Assembly (NCBI RefSeq): GCF_900109325.1
Contig: NZ_FNZU01000012.1
Location: forward strand, 31,005-95,004
Direction of reading: 5' to 3'
Source of the DNA: Alkalibacterium pelagium
Lineage (GTDB): Bacteria > Bacillota > Bacilli > Lactobacillales > Carnobacteriaceae_A
Length of the DNA stretch: 64,000 bases
This document shows, one piece after another, positions 56,232 through 63,724 of this stretch; the first letter of the stretch is position 1, and each line of letters begins with the position of its first letter. A program made the translations under genes and the position numbers. The notes beneath the pieces are model-generated. The model did not search any database, was not told the DNA's origin, and was given only the letters and a program-made list of their open reading frames with translations.

Positions 56232-56295
56232 ATAGATGTCAATAAGGTAAATCGAATGAATAAATAAAAAATAAAAATTCAAAGGAGAATGTATC

Positions 56296-56526
56296 ATGCA
56301 AAAAGCAAATATTCAATTAGAAACGTTAACTTGTCCATCATGTCTACAAAAAATCGAAAATGGTGTTGGTAACTTAAACGGTGTGGATAAAGACAGCTTG
56401 AAAGTGATGTTCAATGCAAGCCGTGTAAAAGTAAACTTCGACGACACTGTATCAATTGAAGACATAGAAAAAGCTATCCAAGACTTAGGTTATGGCGTAA
56501 AAAGATCGCGTGTAAAAACCGCGTAG
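56296..56526 (+). CDS. Small HMA-domain metallochaperone 2
   Basis: A 76-residue HMA domain: IQLETLTCPSCLQKIENGVGNL, then SLKVMFNASRVKVNFDD and SIEDIEKAIQDLGYGVKR. It shares the LTCPSC loop with the protein at 53802 but differs enough to be an old duplicate. CAAAGGAGAATG precedes ATG 56296. It lies 40 bp before dps, under two FNR-box promoters. Confidence 0.87.
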   Translation: MQKANIQLETLTCPSCLQKIENGVGNLNGVDKDSLKVMFNASRVKVNFDDTVSIEDIEKAIQDLGYGVKRSRVKTA

Positions 56527-56566
56527 GTTTACTAAAAAAATCAAAAAAATAATGGAGGAATGAATC

Positions 56567-57121
56567 ATGTCAGAAAAAACACCACAAGAAAGATTAAAAG
56601 AAGAACAAGAATATAAAGATCATGTGCATCATACGAAAATAAATGCAGCAGCCATTACAGACCATCTTTTAGGGAATATTCACACACTACATGTGAAGTT
56701 ACATCAGTATCATTGGTATGTAAAGGGACCTCACTTCTTTACTTTACATGAAAAATTTGAGAAACTATATGATGATAATGAAAAATGGTTTGACCGTTTA
56801 GCTGAACAACTGCTAGCTTCAGGATATAAACCAGCTTCTACAACCAAAGAGCTTGTCGAGTATTCTATGCTATCAGAAGATCCAGCAGATAAATATATAA
56901 AAGCTGAAGAAATGGTTGACAATATCATCGATGATTTCAGAGAAACTCGTGAATTAACGATTCGTGCCATTCACTTGGCGCAAGAAGAAGAGAATGTTGT
57001 CTTTGAGGATACGCTAATTGAATTTAAAGATGACTTAGATACAAAAATCTGGATGTTGCAAGCCTTTATAGGAAAAGAAGCCCTAGAAGATGATGATTAC
57101 CACGATGAAGAGGAAGACTAA
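56567..57121 (+). CDS. dps: Dps/ferritin-like DNA-protection protein
   Basis: A 184-residue four-helix ferritin-like protein. HVKLHQYHWYVKGPHFFTLHEKFEKLYDDNEKWFD contains the His and Asp/Glu ligands of the inter-subunit ferroxidase site. N-terminal (about 1-25) and C-terminal acidic tails (about 170-184) extend the core. Dps oxidises and stores iron with H2O2, preventing Fenton damage. ATG 56567 follows ATGGAGGAATG. Cotranscription with an HMA protein and regulation by an FNR-like factor suggest that metal and oxygen status are handled together. Confidence 0.9.
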   Translation: MSEKTPQERLKEEQEYKDHVHHTKINAAAITDHLLGNIHTLHVKLHQYHWYVKGPHFFTLHEKFEKLYDDNEKWFDRLAEQLLASGYKPASTTKELVEYSMLSEDPADKYIKAEEMVDNIIDDFRETRELTIRAIHLAQEEENVVFEDTLIEFKDDLDTKIWMLQAFIGKEALEDDDYHDEEED

Positions 57122-57134
57122 TACAATATAGATG

Positions 57135-57188
57135 AAAAGGAACAAGTAACTGCGAATTTACAAAGTACAGTTGCGTGTTCCTTTTTTG
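57135..57188 (+). terminator. Terminator after dps
   Basis: AAAAGGAACA pairs with TGTTCCTTTT, with an inner TAACTG/CAGTT stem, followed by TT. From 57189 to 57444 no gene or clear signal is seen. Confidence 0.88.
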
Positions 57189-57444
57189 TTTGTCAAATTG
57201 TTTCTATAATAGATGGTATTGATGGGCTAAATTTGATTAATTGACACCATTTTTGCTTTTGAAATGAAAAAAGATCAATGAACGCCTATTATTTAGTTAC
57301 CAAACAAACCATGAGAAATTCATATGACTCATTTACAGTTAATACGAAAAACACTCGGATTTGTTCTGTAATAGATTACTGAAAATAGGTACAAAACACA
57401 ACGGATTGATAGTAAAGAGAAGTGTTTAGGAAACCAGCACTGAT

Positions 57445-57828
57445 ATGGGGTTAATTTTAGATAATGCATTATCTGCTTCCGATGTAGTGATTATAAACAG
57501 TAAACCATCGTACCTAGAGCTTTTGAGTACAATAAAATATGCGAAATTCTTAAATGAAAAAACTCTCAGTGCCGGCTATCATTTTAAAATTTTAGGAACA
57601 CTATTTACTCATGATAATAATAAATCTAGTGAGGTTGCAAATGAAAACACACTTCAATATGCAAGTGATTTACTACCCTTTAGTAGTAGTATTTATGAGG
57701 ATAGTGAGATTAGAGGAATGAAGAGTTTAAATGAAGGACACAATTTTGAAGACTATGAAAGGTTACTGATTGAGCTAAATTCAAATTTAAACATAAGAAC
57801 TCAAATAAGGAGTATACATTCAGTTTGA
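57445..57828 (+). pseudogene. C-terminal part of a ParA-like partition ATPase
   Basis: About 127 residues that look like the second half of a plasmid ParA/MinD-type ATPase: ALSASDVVIINSKPSYLELLSTIKYAKFL, then FKILGTLFTHDNN and a tail with LLPFSSSIYEDSEIRGM and YERLLIELNSNL. The Walker A half is missing, and no ribosome site precedes the first ATG. It overlaps the next small gene, as parA and parB do. This is a remnant of a plasmid. Confidence 0.6.
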
Positions 57829-57938
57829 GTCCAAGAACATATAAAATGTTAGAAAAAATATCTAAACACAATGGTTATGAAAACATATCTGAACTTTTAG
57901 ATATATGGATACAAGCTTTTAATATAGAGAAATTTTAA
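57825..57938 (+). CDS. 37-residue ribbon-helix-helix-like partition protein (remnant)
   Basis: The frame starts at TTG 57825, overlapping the parA-like stop by three bases, after AAGGAG at 57807-57812. The peptide (SPRTYKMLEKISKHNGYENI...) resembles the short helical part of small RHH-type ParB/RepB-like partners. It is too short to be recognised with certainty. Confidence 0.4.
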   Translation: MSPRTYKMLEKISKHNGYENISELLDIWIQAFNIEKF

Positions 57939-58126
57939 AAGAAAGTTTACTCACTAATAAAGAACCCCAAAACAGCATTAAACTGGACCCCATGTCAAGG
58001 ACAGTTTGATAAAAACCCCTTATAATTTATTATCGCTCCTTCTATGATAACGTCATAGGAGGAGCGATAATACGTTTAAGCCTGGATCAATACTTAGATT
58101 TTGGGTGGGGATTATCCAACAAAAAA

Positions 58127-58549
58127 ATGAATAAGAAGGATTTTAATAGCCTAGAAACCCTTGGTTTCTCAATCTTTAGAGACATGCATACAGAACGCGT
58201 TTATCCAAACTGGATGTTACGTTATTTTGAAACATTGACTGAAAGCGAACAGAGGGTGTACTTCCACTCCTTTCGCCAGGTGACTGATCAAATGTATTCC
58301 GAAGATTATTTGATTGATCGGTTGAAATGGATTTTAAAATATCCAGCTATCGAAATGGAATACGACCTCTATGTTCATGCAAAACTGGATTTAGATTTTT
58401 ATTATCCTGCTGTTTTCAAACCCGAAAAATGGACACAATTAGAGGAAAAATATTTTGATCGCTTTAATGAGGATATTCTATCGGTACTTGAATCTCAGGA
58501 AAATCAGGCGTTTTCACCAAATGACTCAGGGGATACACACCCGTTTTAA
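58127..58549 (+). CDS. Unknown 140-residue ORF carried inside the IS3-family element
   Basis: It lies between the left inverted repeat and the end of orfB, opposite in direction, overlapping orfB by 86 bp. The protein is rich in Tyr, Phe and Asp/Glu, without membrane segments or Cys (e.g. MLRYFETLTESEQRVYFHSF, MEYDLYVHAKLDLDFYYP). No strong ribosome site precedes ATG 58127; an upstream in-frame TTG is possible. Its composition is that of a real globular protein. No family recognised; a passenger gene is one reading. Confidence 0.55.
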   Translation: MNKKDFNSLETLGFSIFRDMHTERVYPNWMLRYFETLTESEQRVYFHSFRQVTDQMYSEDYLIDRLKWILKYPAIEMEYDLYVHAKLDLDFYYPAVFKPEKWTQLEEKYFDRFNEDILSVLESQENQAFSPNDSGDTHPF

Positions 58550-59384
58550 AATAATCATAATATTGATTAGGAGATAATTTCGCCAGTTTCCACTGATAGC
58601 GTTCTGTATTATGATAATCCATATAGTCATCAATAATGGGGTGAAGGTCTGAGAACGCCTCAACATCACCAAGATAAGCTATTTCGTCTTTCATGTGTCC
58701 AAAGAAGGATTCTTGGGGAGCGTTATCCCAACAGTTTCCTCTTCGTGACATAGATTGACGCAGTTCTTTATCCGCGAGTAATTTTTGAAATTTTATACTT
58801 GTATAGTGAATGCCCTGGTCGGAATGGATCAGGGTTTTCTGTTGTTTTGAAATGTCATGGTTGATCAAAAGGTCTTCAATCATCTCTAAAACAAAATCAA
58901 TACTTAAGGATTCACTTAATTGATACGCTAAGACCTGGTTCGTGAATGCATCAATCACGGCAGATAAATAAGCTTTCCTTCCTCGCCCGTAAAAGAGATA
59001 GGTGATATCTGTTAAGAGGATCGTTCGTGGACCGTAGGCTCTAAATTCTCTGTTAACGAGATTAGGTTTTAACGCATGTTCCTGGCGTACTTTTGCCATG
59101 CGCTTATACGGATTCGGTTTTCTTATAGGGCAGAACAGTCCAAACTTTCTCATTAAGCGCTGGATTTTCTTCCGGTTCATGAGTATCTCCATGTGTAACA
59201 GTCGCATATGGATCCCTCTGGATCCTTTATCATAGCCGCGATGTGTATAGGCTTCAAGTATCAAATTAAAATCGTGCTGATCTTGTTCTTCTTTTTTCTT
59301 TCGACTCTCTTCAGATTTCAACCAGTTGTAATACCCCGAACGTGAAACTAAAGCAATCTCACATAGCCATGATATATTTAACAA
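58464..59384 (-). CDS. IS3-family transposase OrfB (made by frameshift with OrfA)
   Basis: 306 residues from the first ATG, but the frame is open further upstream to the A8 run near 59473-59480, where a -1 slip (A-AAA-AAA) would fuse it to OrfA. It carries the HTH_21 region (YNWLKSEESRKKKEEQDQ, HTHRGYDKGSRGIHMRL) and an rve integrase core with the DDE triad: LLTDITYLFYG, LIHSDQGIHYTS, and NCWDNAPQESFFGHMKDE. It appears complete. Confidence 0.9.
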   Translation of the reverse strand: MLNISWLCEIALVSRSGYYNWLKSEESRKKKEEQDQHDFNLILEAYTHRGYDKGSRGIHMRLLHMEILMNRKKIQRLMRKFGLFCPIRKPNPYKRMAKVRQEHALKPNLVNREFRAYGPRTILLTDITYLFYGRGRKAYLSAVIDAFTNQVLAYQLSESLSIDFVLEMIEDLLINHDISKQQKTLIHSDQGIHYTSIKFQKLLADKELRQSMSRRGNCWDNAPQESFFGHMKDEIAYLGDVEAFSDLHPIIDDYMDYHNTERYQWKLAKLSPNQYYDYFKTGVYPLSHLVKTPDFPEIQVPIEYPH

Positions 59385-59401
59385 ATTATGATCTCGTTTT
59401 G

Positions 59402-59845
59402 TTAGGTCTTTAATGAGTTGGAATTTTTCTTGTGTGAAGCCCTCTTGGCCTTCCGATGGATCAAATTTGTTTTTTTTAGGGCATCTATCTGTTGTTTTTG
59501 AAGGGCGACTTTATGTTTCAAGTGTGCGATTTCTTCTTCTTGAGTTCTTTCTTTAGTACGGGGTCTTCCACTGGATTCACTACGTAAATCCATAAATCCT
59601 TCTGGGCGATGGCTCATATTTTTAATTCGTCTGGAAAAAGTCTTTATACGGTCTTTGCCTAACGCTATCACATCAAAGTCTGCGTCTCTAAAAATTTGCG
59701 TAGGTCCTTTTCCGAGAGCTTTTTCTTTAGCGAAATGGTCTTTGAATGCCTCTGAGTAAGTTACTGCTTTAGTTGATGCTTTCTCTACAAAAGGATTTTC
59801 TTCAAGTTCTCTTCGCTCTTCCTCTGTAAAATAATTTCTTCCCAT
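59402..59845 (-). CDS. IS3-family transposase OrfA
   Basis: About 147 residues from ATG 59845, which follows AAAGGAGAG; frames from upstream ATGs have no ribosome site. It contains a helix-turn-helix region (VTYSEAFKDHFAKEKALGKGPTQIFRDADFDV) and a leucine-zipper-like coiled coil (EEEIAHLKHKVALQKQQIDALKK) ending at the A8 slippery run. It overlaps the OrfB frame as expected for a programmed -1 frameshift. Confidence 0.85.
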   Translation of the reverse strand: MGRNYFTEEERRELEENPFVEKASTKAVTYSEAFKDHFAKEKALGKGPTQIFRDADFDVIALGKDRIKTFSRRIKNMSHRPEGFMDLRSESSGRPRTKERTQEEEIAHLKHKVALQKQQIDALKKTNLIHRKAKRASHKKNSNSLKT

Positions 59846-59979
59846 GTCAACGCTCTCCTTTGAACTCATATAGTTGGGTTCATTATACAATAAAGAACCC
59901 TATAAAATAGAGAACGAATAAGGGTTTTTTATCCGTGTCTATTCTATAGGGTCCAGTTTATATCAGAATGGGGTTCTTT

Positions 59980-60259
59980 TTTCATCACTTAACAGGTGAA
60001 AATGAAAAAGTAAATTTAAGCTGCCGTTAGGCAGTTGGCACATGTTTCAACGAAAAGTATGAGTTGTTCAGGATTCTGGCGGAGTATTAAGAACTGCTAT
60101 TTAATATCTCCGTATAAGCTTTCTAAATCTATATTAAGAACCTTGTAGACAAATAAAGAAGCGGAACTTTTCTCCATACCGTATTTATTAGTGAAAGACT
60201 TTCAAACCGTCCGGATTTCGTTTAAAACAGAGTGGAACATGCCTTGGGAGGAAATGCGT
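59980..60259. other. Spacer between the IS and lrgA
   Basis: Contains short inverted repeats (GCTGCCGTTAGGCAGTTGGC near 60022) but no gene. It probably holds the unrecognised right boundary of the accessory region, as codon use and base composition turn chromosome-like from lrgA onward. No further copy of the ssrA core was found. Confidence 0.35.
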
Positions 60260-60635
60260 ATGAAACAACTTAAACAGCTTTTCTGGATATTATTATTTTC
60301 GTTCATTGGTGAATTTTTATCACTGAAGTCCGGTCGCGATTCCGGGGAGTGTGATGGGGATGGTCCTCTTGTTTATTGCCTTGCACTTCAAGTGGCTGAA
60401 ACTTAATCAGGTGGAAGAGGTGGGGAACTGGCTCACCGATAATATGGCGATCTTCTTTGTGCCGGCAGGGGTCGGTTTGATGACCAATTTTGGAATCCTT
60501 GGAGACGTCTGGTGGCAGCTACTTTTAACGATCATTATTACGACCACACTGATGCTTGGTTTTGTCGGCCTGGTCGTTCAGTTCATGAAAAGACGAGCAG
60601 ATACCTCTTCTAAAAAAAGCAAGGAGCTGATGTAG
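60260..60635 (+). pseudogene. lrgA: LrgA/CidA-like holin-family protein, frameshifted
   Basis: ATG 60260 follows GGGAGGAAATG and reads MKQLKQLFWILLFSFIGEFLSL. At about 60328-60333 the frame must change by one base to continue as PVAIPGSVMGMVLLFIALHFKWLKL and FFVPAGVGLMTNFGILGDV, the conserved LrgA middle and end. The rest is intact to the stop two bases before lrgB. It may be a real mutation or a sequencing error. Confidence 0.8.
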
Positions 60636-60636
60636 A

Positions 60637-61341
60637 ATGCTTTCGACCTTCGCAGAAAACCCGTTTTTCGGGATCGTTCTATCCTTTTCCTTTTTCCTGA
60701 TCGGAGGCTTGCTGCATAAGCGCTGGCCGAATCCACTGTTCACACCGCTCGTCTTTGCAATCATCAGTATCATCCTGCTGCTGTTGATCACAGATATTCC
60801 TTATGAGTCCTTTAACGTGGGCGGACGGTTCATAAACTTATGGATCACCCCAGCCACTGTGGCTTTAGCAATAAAACTGGAAAAGAATTTTGATTATCTC
60901 AAAAAGTACTACCCAGCGATTTTGTCAGGAATCGCACTGGGCGTTATCTTCCAGACGATCATCCTGCTCATCGTGAGTGTCCTGTTCCAGTTCAGTCCGG
61001 ACATGGTCGCCACGCTGTTCCCTAAATCCGTCACCACAGCGATCGCTTTAGGGGTATCCGAATCACTTGGTGGTATCGTATCGCTGACTGTAGCGATCGT
61101 GGTCTTTACAGGTGTCTTGGGAACGATCGTCGGACCGCCGATTTTCGCCCTATTAAAAATAACAGATCCAGTCGCTCAGGGTGTTGCTCTGGGATCCAGT
61201 TCACATGCCATGGGGACGGCTAAAGCCATCGAGATGGGGGATGTCCAAGCAGCGATGTCCGGCTTGTCGATCATTTTGACGGGGATAATCATCGTTATTC
61301 TGGCGCCTTTTGCAATCGAAATCATTCAGATTTTATTCTGA
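60637..61341 (+). CDS. lrgB: LrgB/CidB-family membrane protein
   Basis: A 234-residue protein with about seven or eight membrane segments: NPFFGIVLSFSFFLIGGLL, LWITPATVALAIKLEKNF, the family block PKSVTTAIALGVSESLGGI, and GVALGSSSHAMGTAKAIEMG. LrgAB/CidAB proteins modulate murein hydrolase activity and, in some Bacilli, pyruvate transport. It lies one base after the lrgA stop. Confidence 0.92.
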   Translation: MLSTFAENPFFGIVLSFSFFLIGGLLHKRWPNPLFTPLVFAIISIILLLLITDIPYESFNVGGRFINLWITPATVALAIKLEKNFDYLKKYYPAILSGIALGVIFQTIILLIVSVLFQFSPDMVATLFPKSVTTAIALGVSESLGGIVSLTVAIVVFTGVLGTIVGPPIFALLKITDPVAQGVALGSSSHAMGTAKAIEMGDVQAAMSGLSIILTGIIIVILAPFAIEIIQILF

Positions 61342-61384
61342 TCGAAGCTTAACTTTATTATACTGATAAAATGTAAGTAAAGGC

Positions 61385-61413
61385 TTGACCGATTAAATTT
61401 GATGTGCTATTAT
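61385..61413 (+). promoter_or_regulatory. Promoter of the riboswitch-P1B-4 ATPase unit
   Basis: TTGACC (61385-61390) and TATTAT (61408-61413) are 17 bp apart, giving a leader of about 310 nt before the ATPase start. Confidence 0.7.
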
Positions 61414-61484
61414 GAAACTAACTTCACAAGACAAGTTGGTAAAAGACGACAACTTAATATGAAAGCTTTGATTAGAGGCGTTTG

Positions 61485-61578
61485 AGCTAATCATTGTGAT
61501 CTGAACAGGCGGTGAACGTAACACGAGGTTCATGCAGCCGGGCTGCAATTATTTGCGGCAGCAGACTATGTATTCTAA
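61485..61578 (+). promoter_or_regulatory. NiCo (czcD-type) riboswitch aptamer
   Basis: The leader contains ACAGGCGGTGAAC (from 61505), a hairpin TGAAC...GTTCA, then GCAGCCGGGCTGC (61534-61546) and GCGGCAGCAG (61555-61564). These blocks in this order match the conserved four-way-junction core of the NiCo riboswitch as I remember it. An intrinsic terminator follows immediately, and a P1B-4 ATPase lies downstream, exactly the expected context. Outer boundaries are approximate. Confidence 0.8.
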
Positions 61579-61628
61579 GGGCATATCTGTGGGACAGTTA
61601 ATTCTGTTCTACGGGTATGCCCTTTTTT
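61577..61628 (+). terminator. Riboswitch-controlled terminator
   Basis: AAGGGCATA...CTGT..ACAG pairs with CTGT..ACGGGTATGCCC around TTAATT, followed by TTTTTT. Its 5' arm begins at the 3' end of the aptamer, so ligand binding could prevent terminator formation. Confidence 0.88.
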
Positions 61629-61727
61629 AATACAGAAAAATAAGTGGAAAAGGAGGGAGACCGCTCTTTAAGCCAGTTGTCTGTGATATGTGATAGAATA
61701 AAAATAATGATGAAAGAAGGGAATAAC

Positions 61728-63611
61728 ATGATCAGTTATTTAATAAAGAGTAGGCAGGGCCAGTTTTTAGCTATCGGTATTTTGTTTGCCGCAGCTGGCT
61801 TTATATTTGGAACGATGAATAGTGAGTACAGTCGCTGGCTTTTCTATGCTGCTATATTTTTCTTAGGCTTTTATGCGTCCAAAAATGCGATCGTAGAAAC
61901 AGTGCGCGACAAGTCGCCCAACGTGGATCTACTTATGATCCTCGCTGCACTTGGTGCTGTGATCATTGATTTTGAATCAGAAGGAGCAGCCTTACTACTA
62001 ATTTTTGCCGCAGCTGAAGTACTAGAAGATTATGCGAACAACAAATCGACCTCATCGATCTCGGAATTGATGGCTCAGGTACCTGAAACAGCTCAAGTCT
62101 TGAAAGAAAATGGTGAAGTGGTAACCGTTCCTACTGAAGACCTGAATGTAGGGGAAAGGGTCGTCGTTTCTAAAGGGGAACAGATCCCGATCGACGGAAT
62201 CATTGACCGCAAATCGATCGTCAATGAATCAGCTCTCACTGGCGAATCGGTTCCTGTCGTGAAAGAGGCCGAAGATGAAGTGTTCGCAGGAACGATCAAT
62301 GAAGGCGACGTTTTTTATATCGATGTAACCAAATCCAGCGATGAAACAGTCTTCTCCAATATCATTCGGATGGTCGAAGAAGCGCAGAGCCGTCCTTCAC
62401 GCATCTCTAAATTCATTGACCGGATAGAGAGCAAGTATGTTATTTCTGTACTAGTTATCGTGCCGATTTTCATCGTTGTGATGTATGCATTGATGGATCT
62501 GCCATTCGAAGAAGCCTTTTATCGCGGTATGGTCTTTCTAACAGTCGCCAGTCCCTGTGCCTTAGTCGCTTCGGCCACGCCAGCAACGTTGAGTGCGATC
62601 AGTAATGGAGCAAAAAACGGGATTTTATTCAAAGGGGGGGCTGCAATGGAAGCTTTGAGCACGATGGATATCTTATACACAGACAAGACAGGCACGCTGA
62701 CTTATGGTGAATTCAAGGTCGATGAATACAGTGCTCCCGATGATGTATTGAAAGAAGTGATCTATATGGAACAGCAGTCGAGTCATCCGATCGCTCGAGC
62801 TATCGTGACGGCGTTTAAAGAGACGGATCTGAGTTCAGTCGATCATAATGAACCTGTTAATGAAATAGCCGGTTCCGGTATCAAGAAAGGCACAGTAAGG
62901 GTGGGAAAACCTTCAGCCTTCAGTACATTCAAAAACTACGATCGCTTCAAGCAGTACTTCCAAAAAGGCAACACGATCATTCTCGCAGCAAAAGAAGAGG
63001 AGGTCGTTGGTTACTTTTCACTCAGTGACCAGATTCGCAGACAGTCGGCAGATGCCGTGGCTAACTTCCAGAAAGAAGGCATTAAAGTCACGTTATTAAC
63101 GGGTGATAACGAAGAAGTGACAGAGACGGTAGCAGAGGTCGTCGGTGTCGATGACTATAAAGCGTCCATGTTGCCGGAAGACAAGATCGCCTATGTCAGG
63201 GAGAGTCAGGATAAGGAAGAAGTGGTCGGCATGATCGGTGACGGGATCAATGATGCGCCAGCTCTGGCAAATGCAGATATCGGGATCGCGATGGGCAGCG
63301 GTTCCTCTGTGGCGATGGAATCATCCGATGTCGTTGTCGTTAAAAATGACTTGTCGAAACTGTTCTACAGTTACAAGTTGAGTAAGAAACTGAACAAAAT
63401 CATTTTGCAGAATGTGATTTTCTCGATCAGCGTGATCGTGACCTTGATCGTCTTGAACCTCTTTGGCGTATTAGGACTTCCACTAGCGGTATTATTCCAT
63501 GAAGGGTCAACAATACTCGTTATTCTTAATGGTCTCCGTCTACTTGGATCTAAAGGTCCGAAGCAAGAAGAGAGAGTCTCGGATCCATCTTTAAAGTCTG
63601 TAAAGGTTTAA
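61728..63611 (+). CDS. P1B-4-type ATPase, probable Co/Ni exporter
   Basis: A 627-residue metal pump with no HMA domain. Membrane motif ASPCALVASATPATLS (Ser275-Pro-Cys277) and the late-helix HEGSTILVILNGLRLL are the two signatures of the P1B-4 group (CoaT/CtpD/ZosA-like; Co, Ni, Fe or Zn). TGES, DKTGTLTYGE (Asp319), SSHPIARA and [10 protein letters not shown] are intact. ATG 61728 follows GAAGGGA; upstream starts lie too close to the terminator. The NiCo riboswitch in the leader points to cobalt/nickel. Confidence 0.9.
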   Translation: MISYLIKSRQGQFLAIGILFAAAGFIFGTMNSEYSRWLFYAAIFFLGFYASKNAIVETVRDKSPNVDLLMILAALGAVIIDFESEGAALLLIFAAAEVLEDYANNKSTSSISELMAQVPETAQVLKENGEVVTVPTEDLNVGERVVVSKGEQIPIDGIIDRKSIVNESALTGESVPVVKEAEDEVFAGTINEGDVFYIDVTKSSDETVFSNIIRMVEEAQSRPSRISKFIDRIESKYVISVLVIVPIFIVVMYALMDLPFEEAFYRGMVFLTVASPCALVASATPATLSAISNGAKNGILFKGGAAMEALSTMDILYTDKTGTLTYGEFKVDEYSAPDDVLKEVIYMEQQSSHPIARAIVTAFKETDLSSVDHNEPVNEIAGSGIKKGTVRVGKPSAFSTFKNYDRFKQYFQKGNTIILAAKEEEVVGYFSLSDQIRRQSADAVANFQKEGIKVTLLTGDNEEVTETVAEVVGVDDYKASMLPEDKIAYVRESQDKEEVVGMIGDGINDAPALANADIGIAMGSGSSVAMESSDVVVVKNDLSKLFYSYKLSKKLNKIILQNVIFSISVIVTLIVLNLFGVLGLPLAVLFHEGSTILVILNGLRLLGSKGPKQEERVSDPSLKSVKV

Positions 63612-63662
63612 ACTGAACATTTTATGAAAGAAAGCCCCTGAGACTGATCAAACAGTGATATG

Positions 63663-63717
63663 CTCCCCTTATAGTAGACAGAGAAATAATAAAAATTCTC
63701 TGACACATTAAGGGGAG
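63663..63717 (+). promoter_or_regulatory. Nested hairpin over the ribosome site of the terminal IS gene
   Basis: CTCCCCTTA (63663-63671) pairs with TAAGGGGAG (63709-63717), and inside it CAGAGAA pairs with TTCTCTG. The outer 3' arm is the ribosome-binding site, so transcripts entering from outside would fold and hide it. Confidence 0.6.
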
Positions 63718-63724
63718 TATTTTT

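Larger units (their letters stand above)
57959..59979 (-). mobile_element. IS3-family insertion sequence (IS150-like) with an extra ORF
   Basis: Imperfect inverted repeats bound it: AAAGAACCCC...AAACTGGACCC on the left and GGGTCCAGTTTA...GGGGTTCTTT on the right, with similarity continuing inward to GATAAAAAaCCC on both sides. It contains orfA and orfB on the minus strand and a third frame on the plus strand. At about 2.0 kb it is longer than usual for IS150 relatives, because of the 58127-58549 ORF. No target duplication was evident. Confidence 0.8.
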
